A DNA stretch of 64,000 bases from Bacteroidota bacterium (GTDB taxonomy: Bacteria; Bacteroidota; JABWAT01). Of this stretch, positions 1-8,340 are shown piece by piece. Positions within the stretch are counted from its first letter, which is position 1. The number at the start of each line of letters is the position of its first letter. The DNA is taken from NCBI GenBank assembly GCA_023151185.1, contig JAKLJL010000013.1:1-64000 (forward strand), written 5' to 3'. Made by a program: the position numbers and the translations under genes. The notes beneath the pieces are model-generated. The model saw nothing but the letters and a program-made list of their open reading frames with translations, was not told the DNA's origin and searched no databases.

Positions 1-1871
1 TAATCAATCAGCCACGGGTCTCTGAATTGGACAGAGCCAGCAGGGTAATCAAACCCGTCAACGGTAGTTTTAAGGGAAGCAGATGAAATTTGTTTTAATT
101 GAGACAGGTAGTTGGCATCTTCAGTAATTGGAAATTCATGATGGTTTTTAACCGATGGTTCGATTATGCCCGTTGTCTTGTTTTTCCAAAACTGGTATTT
201 TTCATTTGAAATGACAGTTTGATCCGCTTTAATGATTTCTGTTGTATTTTTTGAAGTCAACATCGGGAGATTTTTTGAAACAGCAACAAAATTTGAGCCT
301 TTCCACCTATACACGGTCCCAACCGACTGGCTCGAACTATTTACCTGATCAACTGTAATTTTGGTGCCGATTTCAGCCCACAATAAAATCTTTGAACGGG
401 TTTCAGGAGTAATGATGTGATGTTCAACCGGGTTTTTCTGAACAACATAATCATCAAATTTGGTCACTGTCGTGTCTATTATATCCAAATTCCAATTCAG
501 GTTCGTTCCTGTAGGGGTTTCCCTGGGAATAAACAGGGAGGACCAGGTTGGGATAAAAACCGGATTGTAATTGATCAAAAGTGACCAATTTACACTACCT
601 ATCCCTGGTATTATATGCTTCATTCCGTCAATTTGAGCTTGGATATTTGAGATCTTTGATCCAGTCCCGTTATCGTTATCTACAGAATTTACTGATGTTG
701 AAATTGGCCCCACAATAAGATCTAATATATGTGCTCCATTTTGATCAATTCCATAGGTTGCTTTGAAATTTCCGTTACTAACCGCATAGTTCTTGCACAG
801 GTGAGGAAAGCCATCACCGTTCAAACCATTAAAATCATAGTTCGCTCCATAAAATTCCAGGTGTGAAACTTTGTCTGAATCATAGGTGCTGTATAAAAGT
901 AACTGTTTGGCTGCTTTTGATTTTAATGTCGTCTGCATTGTTTGGATTGCAGGAACGCTTTCATCCTGTACTTTGACCCAATCTTGTAGAGAGGGGCTAA
1001 TATTTGCACCACGCTGGGGTGAGTCCAACGATAAAAACACACTGACATGATGATTTTGGCCCATCGACTCTGCCTTTGCCAAGGCATACCGGCTGATCAC
1101 ACCTCCCATGCTCAATCCTGCCAAAATAATATTGTCACCATTACCAGAAAGCGAATTAACTTTATCAAGTGCATACTTTAATACATCTGCATTTTCCCTA
1201 AGATCCCGGCCACCATCCGCAAAATTCAGGAAGTAGACATCGTACCCGTTCGCAAGAAGATCATCTTTGATAATTTTCCAAAGAAGGTGATAATAATAGG
1301 AGGGCCAGGTTTGGTTTAACGCATCAAATCCTTCCACTATAAGAAGAGGTTTATTGTGAAGAGGATTGTCACTTTGATAACAATCCAGAAAATCATTGGT
1401 TTCACCGTACCTTTTATCTGCTGTTGGTACAAGTGTCAAACCAACCGAACTTTGAGAAAATTTATACAAATTCAAATCGTAGTATTCAAACCTTAAAGTC
1501 TTTACAACTGAATCGCCTGGATTTGTAACCGGTTGGAAGTTAACAGTAAGATTGGCCTCCGTAAAATCACCAATATATTTTGGACTTGAGAAATCCCATG
1601 CTCCATCACCATTTAAATCACATTTTAAATAAAATGCTCCAAGTTTTGCAAGGTTTTCAGTATCTAGTCCAAATTGAATTTTCCCGCCTGCAACAAATGA
1701 AGGTTCTAAAACGACATCATTTGAGTATTCATGAATGAACACTCCGCCATTTGAAAGTGTGGGATCACCTTCCACGGAAAAAGGAGATTGGGCTGATAGT
1801 TGAGAATGACTACCAATAAATAAGACAACCACCAGAATTGCCTTTGTGAACATTATTCTAAATTTTGACAT
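1..1871 (-). CDS. Secreted lipase-like alpha/beta hydrolase (3' end beyond window)
   Basis: Missing from the ORF track because it runs off the left edge; I translated it from the complement. The ATG at 1871 opens a protein starting MSKFRIMFTKAILVVVLFIG, a typical signal peptide ending near SAQS. About 623 codons lie in the window with no stop. Around residues 250-256 is a lipase nucleophile elbow, GLSMGG, followed by a run resembling a PGAP1/DUF676-type lipase core (VISRYALAKAE, then LDSPQRGA). The N-terminal 170 residues look like a beta-sandwich with an acidic DLNGDG loop that could bind calcium. Later parts are long and unassigned. The other catalytic residues and any C-terminal sorting domain cannot be placed because the end is missing. 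A secreted esterase or lipase is the best reading; the substrate is unknown. Confidence 0.8.
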   Translation of the reverse strand, partial: MSKFRIMFTKAILVVVLFIGSHSQLSAQSPFSVEGDPTLSNGGVFIHEYSNDVVLEPSFVAGGKIQFGLDTENLAKLGAFYLKCDLNGDGAWDFSSPKYIGDFTEANLTVNFQPVTNPGDSVVKTLRFEYYDLNLYKFSQSSVGLTLVPTADKRYGETNDFLDCYQSDNPLHNKPLLIVEGFDALNQTWPSYYYHLLWKIIKDDLLANGYDVYFLNFADGGRDLRENADVLKYALDKVNSLSGNGDNIILAGLSMGGVISRYALAKAESMGQNHHVSVFLSLDSPQRGANISPSLQDWVKVQDESVPAIQTMQTTLKSKAAKQLLLYSTYDSDKVSHLEFYGANYDFNGLNGDGFPHLCKNYAVSNGNFKATYGIDQNGAHILDLIVGPISTSVNSVDNDNGTGSKISNIQAQIDGMKHIIPGIGSVNWSLLINYNPVFIPTWSSLFIPRETPTGTNLNWNLDIIDTTVTKFDDYVVQKNPVEHHIITPETRSKILLWAEIGTKITVDQVNSSSQSVGTVYRWKGSNFVAVSKNLPMLTSKNTTEIIKADQTVISNEKYQFWKNKTTGIIEPSVKNHHEFPITEDANYLSQLKQISSASLKTTVDGFDYPAGSVQFRDPWLID

Positions 1872-1908
1872 AACTAACCCTAAGATTTTTATTGTATTGT
1901 TTGTAACT

Positions 1909-1942
1909 TAGGGTTGCAAGCAAAATAAGGCTTGCAACCTTA
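1909..1942. repeat. Perfect-stem inverted repeat in the leader of the lipase-like gene
   Basis: GGTTGCAAGC and GCTTGCAACC pair over 10 bp, extended to about 13 bp with a G-T pair, around an 8-base loop. It lies 38 bases upstream of the minus-strand hydrolase start. No T-run follows on either strand, so it is a poor intrinsic terminator. It could be an operator or a 5' leader hairpin. Confidence 0.5.
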
Positions 1943-1979
1943 GTCGTTTAAGTAGAATGGACGATTTGTTTGCACTTTA

Positions 1980-2013
1980 CCATTGCCCTACTCGTAATAG
2001 GGCAGTGGTTTTT
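1980..2013. terminator. Possible terminator hairpin between two minus-strand genes
   Basis: CCATTGCCCTA and TAGGGCAGTGG form an 11-bp stem with one G-T pair and a 7-base loop. A T5 run follows on the plus strand, so on the minus strand an A-run precedes the stem. It sits just after the stop of the minus-strand lipoprotein at 2028. The position suits a terminator, but no T-tract follows in the direction of that gene. Confidence 0.4.
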
Positions 2014-2027
2014 ACCTCCCTTTTTAA

Positions 2028-3134
2028 TTAGTTGATTCGCATGCCTCTAATGACAAAAACCCTGTTTGGATCGGTGTTTTCAGAACCGAAAATCAGGACT
2101 AAATCTCCTTTTACAATTACTTCATAATAAAAGTCTGAAACCGCAAATACATTCGATTCAAGGCGAAAGTCTTTCCATGAAGAGCCATTGAAATGAAGAA
2201 CGTGCCCTCCGCTTTGAAGCAAAAACATATCCTTTTCTGAATTCCCGCCAATCGCAGATGTTGTTCGCCAGGAGTTTGGGTAATCGGTTTTTTTTACCCA
2301 ACTTGAATCTGTCAGGGCTTTCTTAAAGTAGGTTCCATTAAATCCTGCAACCCAATATCCAAGATTGCCTTCAAACCAAATGTCCCATTTTGAATATTCG
2401 TTTAACCCTTTAGTAGAAACCAACTCAACGGTTTTATTAGTGATTTTAAGGATTTCAGAGGATTTTAATTCAGAAGGTGTCGAAGCTAATGCCAGCAACT
2501 CATATTCACCTGTTTTTGGATTCCAATCTCCATTTATATCCATGATATCCAAAGACGTGTTGGTGGGGATGGAGGTTAGGGAAGTGCCGTTGTAGTGGTA
2601 TAGTCCGCCGTTGGCACCATAGATGTATAAGTTATTTGAGTTTGAACCCCAAATTTTAGAGAACGCCTTTTTATCGATAATATCCTGAGCCTTTTCTACC
2701 CACCTTATATTATCCCTTTTCATTAACAAAAATCCAGTGCTTATAAATATTTCATTCTCGTCTACGACTGCCATCCCCCGAATAATTGATGCCTCTTTTA
2801 TTTCAGGATTTTCTACATCAGTCCTTGCCATCACAATTTCAGGTGTCCATTTTTTCCCTTCCCAGTGGGCGAGGCCATAATGAGTGGCATTATGATAACT
2901 TGAACTATCAGGATAAATCTCACCGGCTACCCACATGTCATTTTCATTGATGATCACTCCATCTGAAAGGGTGGTATTCCGGTATCCAATGGTGTCTACA
3001 TCCCACACAAAATTGTGGCTGGTCGTATCCGCCTTCGGAGTTTCCGCTTTCGGTTCAGTGGGTTTCTCACAGCCGGTAAAACCGGTGAGAAGAAGGGCAA
3101 GGAACAGAGTAAGGGCTGATGCTGGTTTGGTCAT
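2028..3134 (-). CDS. Lipoprotein with beta-propeller-like repeats
   Basis: The track ORF begins at 3218, but the ATG at 3134 gives a proper lipoprotein signal, MTKPASALTLFLALLLTGFT followed by GC, so I place the start there (368 aa). After the lipidated Cys and a polar linker come spaced motifs of the same kind: NDMWVAGEI, NEIFISTGFL, NNLYIYGANGGLYHYNG, GYWVAGFNGTYF and KDMFLLQSGGHVLHFNG. These look like blades of a propeller that reports on 'it displays value with text' patterns common in secreted FCB proteins. The function is unknown. The gene is divergent from the restriction-methylase gene and follows the same direction as the lipase-like gene, with 157 bases between them. Its codon use is more AT-rich than the core. 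Confidence 0.7.
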   Translation of the reverse strand: MTKPASALTLFLALLLTGFTGCEKPTEPKAETPKADTTSHNFVWDVDTIGYRNTTLSDGVIINENDMWVAGEIYPDSSSYHNATHYGLAHWEGKKWTPEIVMARTDVENPEIKEASIIRGMAVVDENEIFISTGFLLMKRDNIRWVEKAQDIIDKKAFSKIWGSNSNNLYIYGANGGLYHYNGTSLTSIPTNTSLDIMDINGDWNPKTGEYELLALASTPSELKSSEILKITNKTVELVSTKGLNEYSKWDIWFEGNLGYWVAGFNGTYFKKALTDSSWVKKTDYPNSWRTTSAIGGNSEKDMFLLQSGGHVLHFNGSSWKDFRLESNVFAVSDFYYEVIVKGDLVLIFGSENTDPNRVFVIRGMRIN

Positions 3135-3384
3135 GATCATACGTAAAATGAGTGTGGTTGTACCGGTAATCTGTGTTTTGATTAAAATGATCTTAAGAAA
3201 AGGATCGTTCATTGTCAATTATAAATATCTTACTTTAGAGTAGAAAATAGCTAAGAAGATGGTTATCTGCTCTTTTTGCCAACTTGGTCACAGGGCAATT
3301 CGCTTTGACCTGTCCGGTTTTGTCTTTACCTTTAATTCCGTATCCGGTTCCAAATTCGTTTTAATAAAGGTCTCTGCAGGAATA

Positions 3385-6300
3385 ATGGAGCATTTTTCAA
3401 CTTACCTAAAGAATGTTCGTTCAGCTAACAAGGAATCTACCAAGAAGGAACACTTCAAGGATTTGCTGAACCGCTTATTTGCCGGTCATCCGGATATTAT
3501 GCCCGAGATCGATAAAATCAGTGCCGGTGCTGAAAAGGCTATTCTGAATATCCCAAGAATCGGCAGGACGAAACGGGGCAGTGCCGATTCCCAGTATAAT
3601 AATGTGATTATCGAATTTGAAAATGATCTGAAGAAGTCAGGGAATCATGCCGTAGATCAGCTCCGGGAATATTTCCTGGGTGAATATAAATCGGGTAACG
3701 GAATTAAAAGTACCCTTATTACTTCCGATTGCCTGGAATGGCGGGTTTATTACCCCGATGTCGAAACGTTAAGTACCCTTTCTTCCATCACCGATCCAAA
3801 AGACATTAAACTGACCGAGAATGAAACCGCACGGTTTATTGTAACTGAAAAGAATACGGATGCGTTTAAATACTGGCTCGACCGGTTTCTCTTCCGGGAA
3901 GATCAGGTTAAAGCAACGCTTTTTGGCATCGAGGAAGCTTTTGGTTACCGGTCGCCGGTCTTTGCAGAAGCCTTCCGGTTGATGAAGCTTCATTTTGTAA
4001 AAGCGAAACAGTTTGGTGAAGTTCAGGTTTCGTTCGAACAATGGAATAAATATTTAAGTATCGCCTACGGCACGTTTAATGCCTCGGAAGATACCTTTAT
4101 CATCCATACCTATCTGAGTATCTTTTCCAAAATTCTGGCGTACTCGGTCCTGACTCATGATGATTTTATTGATGATCAGGAAATGAAAGCCATTCTGGAT
4201 GGTACCATGTTCGAACGGTTTAACATCCGGAATTTTGTCGATCATGATTTCCATCAGTGGGTTGCCGCAGATGCCAATTACTCCTCCCTTTTACCCGTAT
4301 TCCGGTTGATGGCGCAGGAAATCAGTCATTTCGACTTCCTTAATCTGGATGAAGACATTCTCAAAGGGGTTTATCAGGAACTGATTGATCTCGATACCCG
4401 GAAAGCACTGGGGGAATATTACACCCCCGACTGGCTCTGTGCCCGCATCGTTCAGGAACTGGATCCGAAACCGGGACAAACCATTCTGGATCCTGCCTGT
4501 GGCAGCGGTTCCTTTCTTCGTGCTGCCGCTGTTCATCTGAAAACTGCCACCCCTGACCTAACGCCGGAACAGCTCTGTTCACAGCTTTATGGCATCGATA
4601 TTCACCCGCTTTCTGTTCAGATTGCCAAAACGACCCTTCTGCTTTCTGTCGGAAAATCGGTTATTCAGTCAAAGAAACCGGTGGTTCTGAATGTGTACCT
4701 TGCCAATACAGTTCTGCTTCCGCAGGGGACTCAAAGCTTATTTGGCGATGAATTTAAACTGACCCTTGACCGGAAAGAGGTTCTGTTAAATTCGGCAATT
4801 CTTGATGATATGGATGTGTTCGACAGAGCCATAGAGCAATGCGATCAGCTTGCCGGACTCTCACCTCTGGCAAAACCTGATAAAATTGAAACCCTCTCCA
4901 AATCTATTCTCAAAGCAACGGGCAAGCCGGATCTTCCCAAAGAGATTCTGAACAGCTTTTATGAAATTTACAAAGAACTGAAAGTCATCAAGGAACAACG
5001 GCGTGACAGTATCTGGAAATTCGTGCTTCAGAACGTCTATAAACCGCATTTCCTTAAAAAGAAATTTGATATTGTGGTCGGGAATCCGCCCTGGTTTACC
5101 TATAACAGTGTTAAAAACGGACAGTATCAGGATACGCTTGCCGGTCTGGCCCAGACCTATAATGTGATGCCGGATAAAAAGGCAAACCTGCCCCATCTTG
5201 AGATTGCTGCCATCTTTCTTGCCCATTCTGCCAATTTCTTTCTGAAGGAAACCACCGGTCGTCTTGCCTTTGTACTTCCCAGAAGCTTTCTGTCTGCAGA
5301 TCACCACGATAACACCCGCAGGGGCAGTGTGAACGGACTGAAATTAACGTCTGTATGGGATCTGAAGGACGTTTCTCCCTTATTCCGGATTCCTTCCTGT
5401 GTGTTGTTTGCCCGGTATGCCCAATTTGAAAAATATCTGCCTAAAACAGGACTTACCGGACTTTCTCTGAAAGGCAATGTAAGAAGACATAACACCAACT
5501 GGGAACAGGCCAAAGGGTTCCTTACAGAAACCCCGGCGACCTGGTTTTATACCAAAATGGGATCGGCAACTGCCATTACCGATTCACTCATTTCATCTTC
5601 GCAGAAAGAGAATGCTTACAAAAAGGAATTCAGGCAGGGAGCAACACTTGTTCCCCGGAACTTCTATTTTATTGCACTGAACCAGCAAGCACCACCTGAT
5701 TTTGAAGACCGCATTCTGAATATCAAGACTTCGCCGGATTCTATGAAAGAAGCCAAAACTCCATGGAATACCGTTGATTTCTCAGGAAAAATAGAAAGCC
5801 GGTTTTTATTCCGGACTGCTATTTCGAAAAGTATTCTGCCCTTTGCCTTGCATGAACCGGCCCTTGTTACCCTGCCGGTCATGATCGAAAATGATAAATT
5901 CAAACTGAAGACCTGGGAACAGCTTAAAAGTGAAGGGTATCTGGAAGCAGCAACCTGGTTCCGGAATGCAAGAAACATGTGGGAAACACTTCGAACAGAG
6001 AAATCAGAAAAACTTACGCTAAATGGCAGAATGAATTATCAAAATGGGGTTACCGAACAGGATTTAACAAAACCTTTTATTGTTTTGTATAATTCTTCAG
6101 CAAAAGATGCTAATGCCGTTGTAGTGAACAGGAATCAGTTTGACTTGCCTTTTGTAGTTGATTACAAAACTTATCGTTTAGAGTTTGAAAAAGAGGAACC
6201 TGCATATTATTTGGTTGCTTTTTTAAATTCAGACTATGCAAATCTTGCAATGAAACCCTTTCAATCATCCGGTTTATTTGGGGCACGTGATGTTTCTAAG

Positions 6301-6528
6301 AAGATTTTAGATGTCCCGCTTCCACGGTTCAGCTTATCCAATCCCGATCATGTTTTATTGGCACAATTAGGAAAGGCGTGCAGCACCAAAGCAGATGAGT
6401 GGGTTAAAGCCAATGTAAACGATCCGATAGCCGGATTGAAATTAGGTCAGGCACGCCTTGCACTTAAAGTCCACCTGAAGGAAGAGCTTGAAGAAATAGA
6501 CCGGGTATTGAAAAGAATCATCGGGTAA
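3385..6528 (+). CDS. Type IIG-like restriction-modification enzyme (fused nuclease and N6-adenine methylase)
   Basis: The start is set at the ATG at 3385, preceded by AGGAATA, which gives 1047 aa; the upstream 42 codons of the track ORF do not look conserved. The N-terminal region (about residues 60-130) has a nuclease-like segment, SADSQYNNVIIEFENDLKK. The middle holds a gamma-class adenine methyltransferase: GEYYTP at about 343, DPACGSGSF at about 369 (SAM binding), NPPWF at about 567 (catalytic motif IV). The last 350 residues are probably the target-recognition region. The length and domain order match Eco57I/MmeI-type single-chain enzymes that both cut and methylate. The apparent nuclease motif reads ExE rather than ExK, so cleavage activity is uncertain. 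No separate specificity or restriction subunit is nearby. Confidence 0.85.
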   Translation: MEHFSTYLKNVRSANKESTKKEHFKDLLNRLFAGHPDIMPEIDKISAGAEKAILNIPRIGRTKRGSADSQYNNVIIEFENDLKKSGNHAVDQLREYFLGEYKSGNGIKSTLITSDCLEWRVYYPDVETLSTLSSITDPKDIKLTENETARFIVTEKNTDAFKYWLDRFLFREDQVKATLFGIEEAFGYRSPVFAEAFRLMKLHFVKAKQFGEVQVSFEQWNKYLSIAYGTFNASEDTFIIHTYLSIFSKILAYSVLTHDDFIDDQEMKAILDGTMFERFNIRNFVDHDFHQWVAADANYSSLLPVFRLMAQEISHFDFLNLDEDILKGVYQELIDLDTRKALGEYYTPDWLCARIVQELDPKPGQTILDPACGSGSFLRAAAVHLKTATPDLTPEQLCSQLYGIDIHPLSVQIAKTTLLLSVGKSVIQSKKPVVLNVYLANTVLLPQGTQSLFGDEFKLTLDRKEVLLNSAILDDMDVFDRAIEQCDQLAGLSPLAKPDKIETLSKSILKATGKPDLPKEILNSFYEIYKELKVIKEQRRDSIWKFVLQNVYKPHFLKKKFDIVVGNPPWFTYNSVKNGQYQDTLAGLAQTYNVMPDKKANLPHLEIAAIFLAHSANFFLKETTGRLAFVLPRSFLSADHHDNTRRGSVNGLKLTSVWDLKDVSPLFRIPSCVLFARYAQFEKYLPKTGLTGLSLKGNVRRHNTNWEQAKGFLTETPATWFYTKMGSATAITDSLISSSQKENAYKKEFRQGATLVPRNFYFIALNQQAPPDFEDRILNIKTSPDSMKEAKTPWNTVDFSGKIESRFLFRTAISKSILPFALHEPALVTLPVMIENDKFKLKTWEQLKSEGYLEAATWFRNARNMWETLRTEKSEKLTLNGRMNYQNGVTEQDLTKPFIVLYNSSAKDANAVVVNRNQFDLPFVVDYKTYRLEFEKEEPAYYLVAFLNSDYANLAMKPFQSSGLFGARDVSKKILDVPLPRFSLSNPDHVLLAQLGKACSTKADEWVKANVNDPIAGLKLGQARLALKVHLKEELEEIDRVLKRIIG

Positions 6529-6549
6529 AAGCGGGTGTTAGGTAACATT

Positions 6550-6571
6550 CCGCACCGCTGGTGCGGTTTTT
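6550..6571 (+). terminator. Intrinsic terminator after the type IIG-like gene
   Basis: CCGCACC-GCT-GGTGCGG is a perfect 7-bp stem with a 3-base loop, directly followed by TTTTT. It lies 22 bases after the stop codon at 6528. It is also the first member of a hairpin family that recurs through the next 700 bases. Confidence 0.7.
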
Positions 6572-6578
6572 CATTGGA

Positions 6579-6819
6579 TGTATTCGTTTTCTCCCCCTAT
6601 TTCACCCCTCTGGGGTGAGAAACAACATTAACCCATTTTTCAATCTGTTTTCCCTGGAAATAAAACACTACCATTTTTAATCCTGCATCTGGCTCCGGAG
6701 GAGCCGTATAGTGGTAGCCAAAGAATCTCCAATAAACATTAACCGCTCCGAAGGAGCGGAATGGACCTTAACACCTCCTTTAAATTGGTGGAAACAATAT
6801 TCCGCACCGCTGGTGCGGT
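6579..6819. repeat. 241-bp direct repeat, copy A
   Basis: From TGTATTCG to GGTGCGGT this block recurs at 6956-7196 with exactly 377 bases between equivalent points and only scattered substitutions. It contains hairpins at 6602, 6691, 6743 and 6802. The inner section also has an outer pairing of CTACCA with TGGTAG around the GGCTCC hairpin. Confidence 0.8.
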
Positions 6820-6955
6820 TATCATTTTCATGGGTTCCGAATTTCTACCACTATATCACCCCGCTGGGGTGAAAACGTAATTTCTATTGATTATCCATCT
6901 ACAACTATTTACCCACGACCAAAGGTCTTGGGCGCCGGGGCGGATGATCCTTGTT

Positions 6956-7196
6956 TGTATTCGTTTTTTACCCTTATTTCACTCCTCTGGGGTGAGAAAC
7001 AACATTAACCCATTTTTCAATCTGTTTTCCCAGGAAATAAAACACTACCATTTTTAATCCTGCATCTGGCTCCGGCGGAGCCGTATAGTGGTAGCCAAAC
7101 AATCTCCAATAAACATCAACCGCTCCTGCGGAGCGGAATAGACCTTAACACCTCTTTTAAATTGGTGGAAACAATATTCCGCACCGCTGGTGCGGT
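6956..7196. repeat. 241-bp direct repeat, copy B
   Basis: Second copy of the block at 6579-6819, same length with no net insertion or deletion. Differences are concentrated in hairpin loops or are isolated changes. A third, decayed start (TTTTTCATTGAATGTATTCG) follows near 7250, so the unit appears to have been duplicated more than once. Confidence 0.8.
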
Positions 7197-7448
7197 AATT
7201 GGATTTACGGATTCTGGCTATCTTCCAATATTCCACTCCTCTGGTGTGGTTTTTCATTGAATGTATTCGGTTGCTACTATTAAATCACTCTTCTAAAACA
7301 AAACCAAAGATCTTTGGCGCCGGGTTGAGGAAAATACGCACGTCCCCTTTTCTCCTCCTTCCCAACTCCGCCGAACCCTTCTTTCCCTTTATTATACTAA
7401 CCATTAGTTTCTTTTTGCTGTTATATGTAATGAATGGAACCGCTTCTA

Positions 7449-7477
7449 TTGACATTATTTGACTTTTGATTTATCTT
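7449..7477 (+). promoter_or_regulatory. Candidate promoter of the HU-like gene
   Basis: TTGACA at 7449-7454 is separated by 17 bases from TATCTT at 7472-7477. The same -10 segment, TATCTTTA, fits the Bacteroidota TAnnTTTG pattern, and TTG lies 20 bases before it. Transcription would start near 7484, at the edge of an 18-bp palindrome. Confidence 0.55.
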
Positions 7478-7484
7478 TACTTCT

Positions 7485-7502
7485 GTCAGACCCGGGTCTG
7501 AC
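7485..7502. promoter_or_regulatory. 18-bp perfect palindrome at the predicted transcription start
   Basis: GTCAGACCCGGGTCTGAC reads the same on both strands. It lies directly downstream of the candidate -10 box and 40 bases before the HU-like start. It could be an operator for a dimeric regulator or a leader hairpin, or another member of the neighbouring hairpin family. Confidence 0.6.
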
Positions 7503-7542
7503 TTAACTTACTAAAACAAAATACCGTGAAAGGATTAGTCCC

Positions 7543-7926
7543 ATGTCCGTGCAGTATTCCATCATTACCAGAAAAAACCTGCAGAAACCCAACGATCCCC
7601 CCAAGTTTTATGCAATTGCCAAAAGCCGGGGAGAGATCACCTTAAGAGAACTTGCCAAGGATATCTCGGCGACCTCCACCGTTGCTGTCGGCGACGTTCT
7701 TGCCGTACTCGAAGGATTCATTTCGCAGGTTCCGAAACACATTTCGAACGGAAACATCGTCCGGTTGGGAGAGTTTGGAACCTTTTCCCTGTCGATCAGC
7801 AGCGAAGGTGCTGCTACCGAAGAGGAATTCCATGCCGGTTTGATCAAGAGCAACAGCCTGAATTTCCGGCCGGGAAAAGAAGTCCAGGATTCACTGGATG
7901 CTGTTAAGTACAAAAAGGTAATCTAA
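7543..7926 (+). CDS. HU-like DNA-binding protein (HU-HIG type)
   Basis: At 127 aa this is longer than bacterial HU (about 90 aa) and matches the Bacteroidota HU-HIG family. Features seen: an N-terminal stretch with SVQYSIITRKNLQ, a middle with ITLRELAKDIS and VAVGDVLAVLEGF helices, then VRLGEFGTFSLSI, which corresponds to the beta-arm base of HU, and a NFRPGKEVQDSL tail typical of the family. Role: nucleoid architecture or binding of structured DNA. An AAAGGA sequence precedes the ATG. The gene stands alone between a hairpin array and a terminator. The family assignment is firm; the specific cellular role is not known. Confidence 0.85.
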   Translation: MSVQYSIITRKNLQKPNDPPKFYAIAKSRGEITLRELAKDISATSTVAVGDVLAVLEGFISQVPKHISNGNIVRLGEFGTFSLSISSEGAATEEEFHAGLIKSNSLNFRPGKEVQDSLDAVKYKKVI

Positions 7927-7973
7927 CCTCATCTGACCTGCCTTACCCGCCTCTTCAGACTCTTCCGTTTCTC

Positions 7974-8001
7974 GCCCGGTACCCCAACCCGGGCTTTTTT
8001 T
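7974..8001 (+). terminator. Intrinsic terminator of the HU-like gene
   Basis: GCCCGG and CCGGGC pair around a 9-base loop and run straight into seven T. It lies 48 bases after the stop codon. The stem and T-run are both strong. Confidence 0.8.
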
Positions 8002-8070
8002 CCCCGGCGCTACTGGATTCCTGACCGATCAATAAAATCGATTGCAAGTCTGCGTATCATCAGCCAAATT

Positions 8071-8151
8071 CATTAGCATGAGTTGAGTAACTCATTAGCA
8101 TGACTTGAGTAACTCATAAGCATGACTTTTGAAAAGCATAAGCATGAGTTT
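8071..8151. repeat. 22-bp tandem repeat, four units
   Basis: Units start at 8071, 8093, 8115 and 8137 with the pattern CATTAGCATGAGTTGAGTAA plus CT; the third unit has diverged in its second half and the fourth is partial. Units 1 and 2 contain the small palindrome AGTTGAGTAACT or a close variant. No gene covers it. The remainder of 7927-8340 shows nothing else I can support. Confidence 0.8.
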
Positions 8152-8340
8152 GCCCGGTCATTTAAAGGGGTTGTTTCCCTTAAAAGAATATCAGGTTGAA
8201 TGGGTTTAGGAGAGGTCGGGTAAGGCAGTCAGCGGCTGGGAAACTGTACCGGGCTGTGGCGGAGTTAAAAACCCGGGGAATGCTTTCCCTCCCCCGGTTT
8301 CGGGGAAGGATGCTGACGGGGAGGAATCAGATACCCGGCT

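Larger units (their letters stand above)
6550..7249. repeat. Array of short REP-like hairpins
   Basis: This gene-free stretch holds at least ten short hairpins, mostly 7-bp stems with 3-base loops: CCGCACC/GGTGCGG at 6550, 6802 and 7179; TCACCCC/GGGGTGA near 6602 and 6856; GGCTCC/GGAGCC at 6691 and 7068; CCGCTCC/GGAGCGG at 6743 and 7120; plus a decayed copy at 7233-7249. A related CCAAAG/CTTTGG palindrome is at 7304. Stems stay paired while loops vary (GAA versus TGC; GGA versus GGC), which suggests selection on or spread of the hairpin. The look is that of REP/BIME-type intergenic elements. No open reading frame here is credible. Confidence 0.75.

Noticed and set aside
6550-7249. Possible CRISPR array
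   Set aside because: Hairpins differ in sequence and spacing; the repeated block is a 241-bp duplication, not repeat-spacer units.
8071-8151. Possible CRISPR or origin iterons
   Set aside because: Units are contiguous with no spacers, too few and short for CRISPR; no replication gene nearby.
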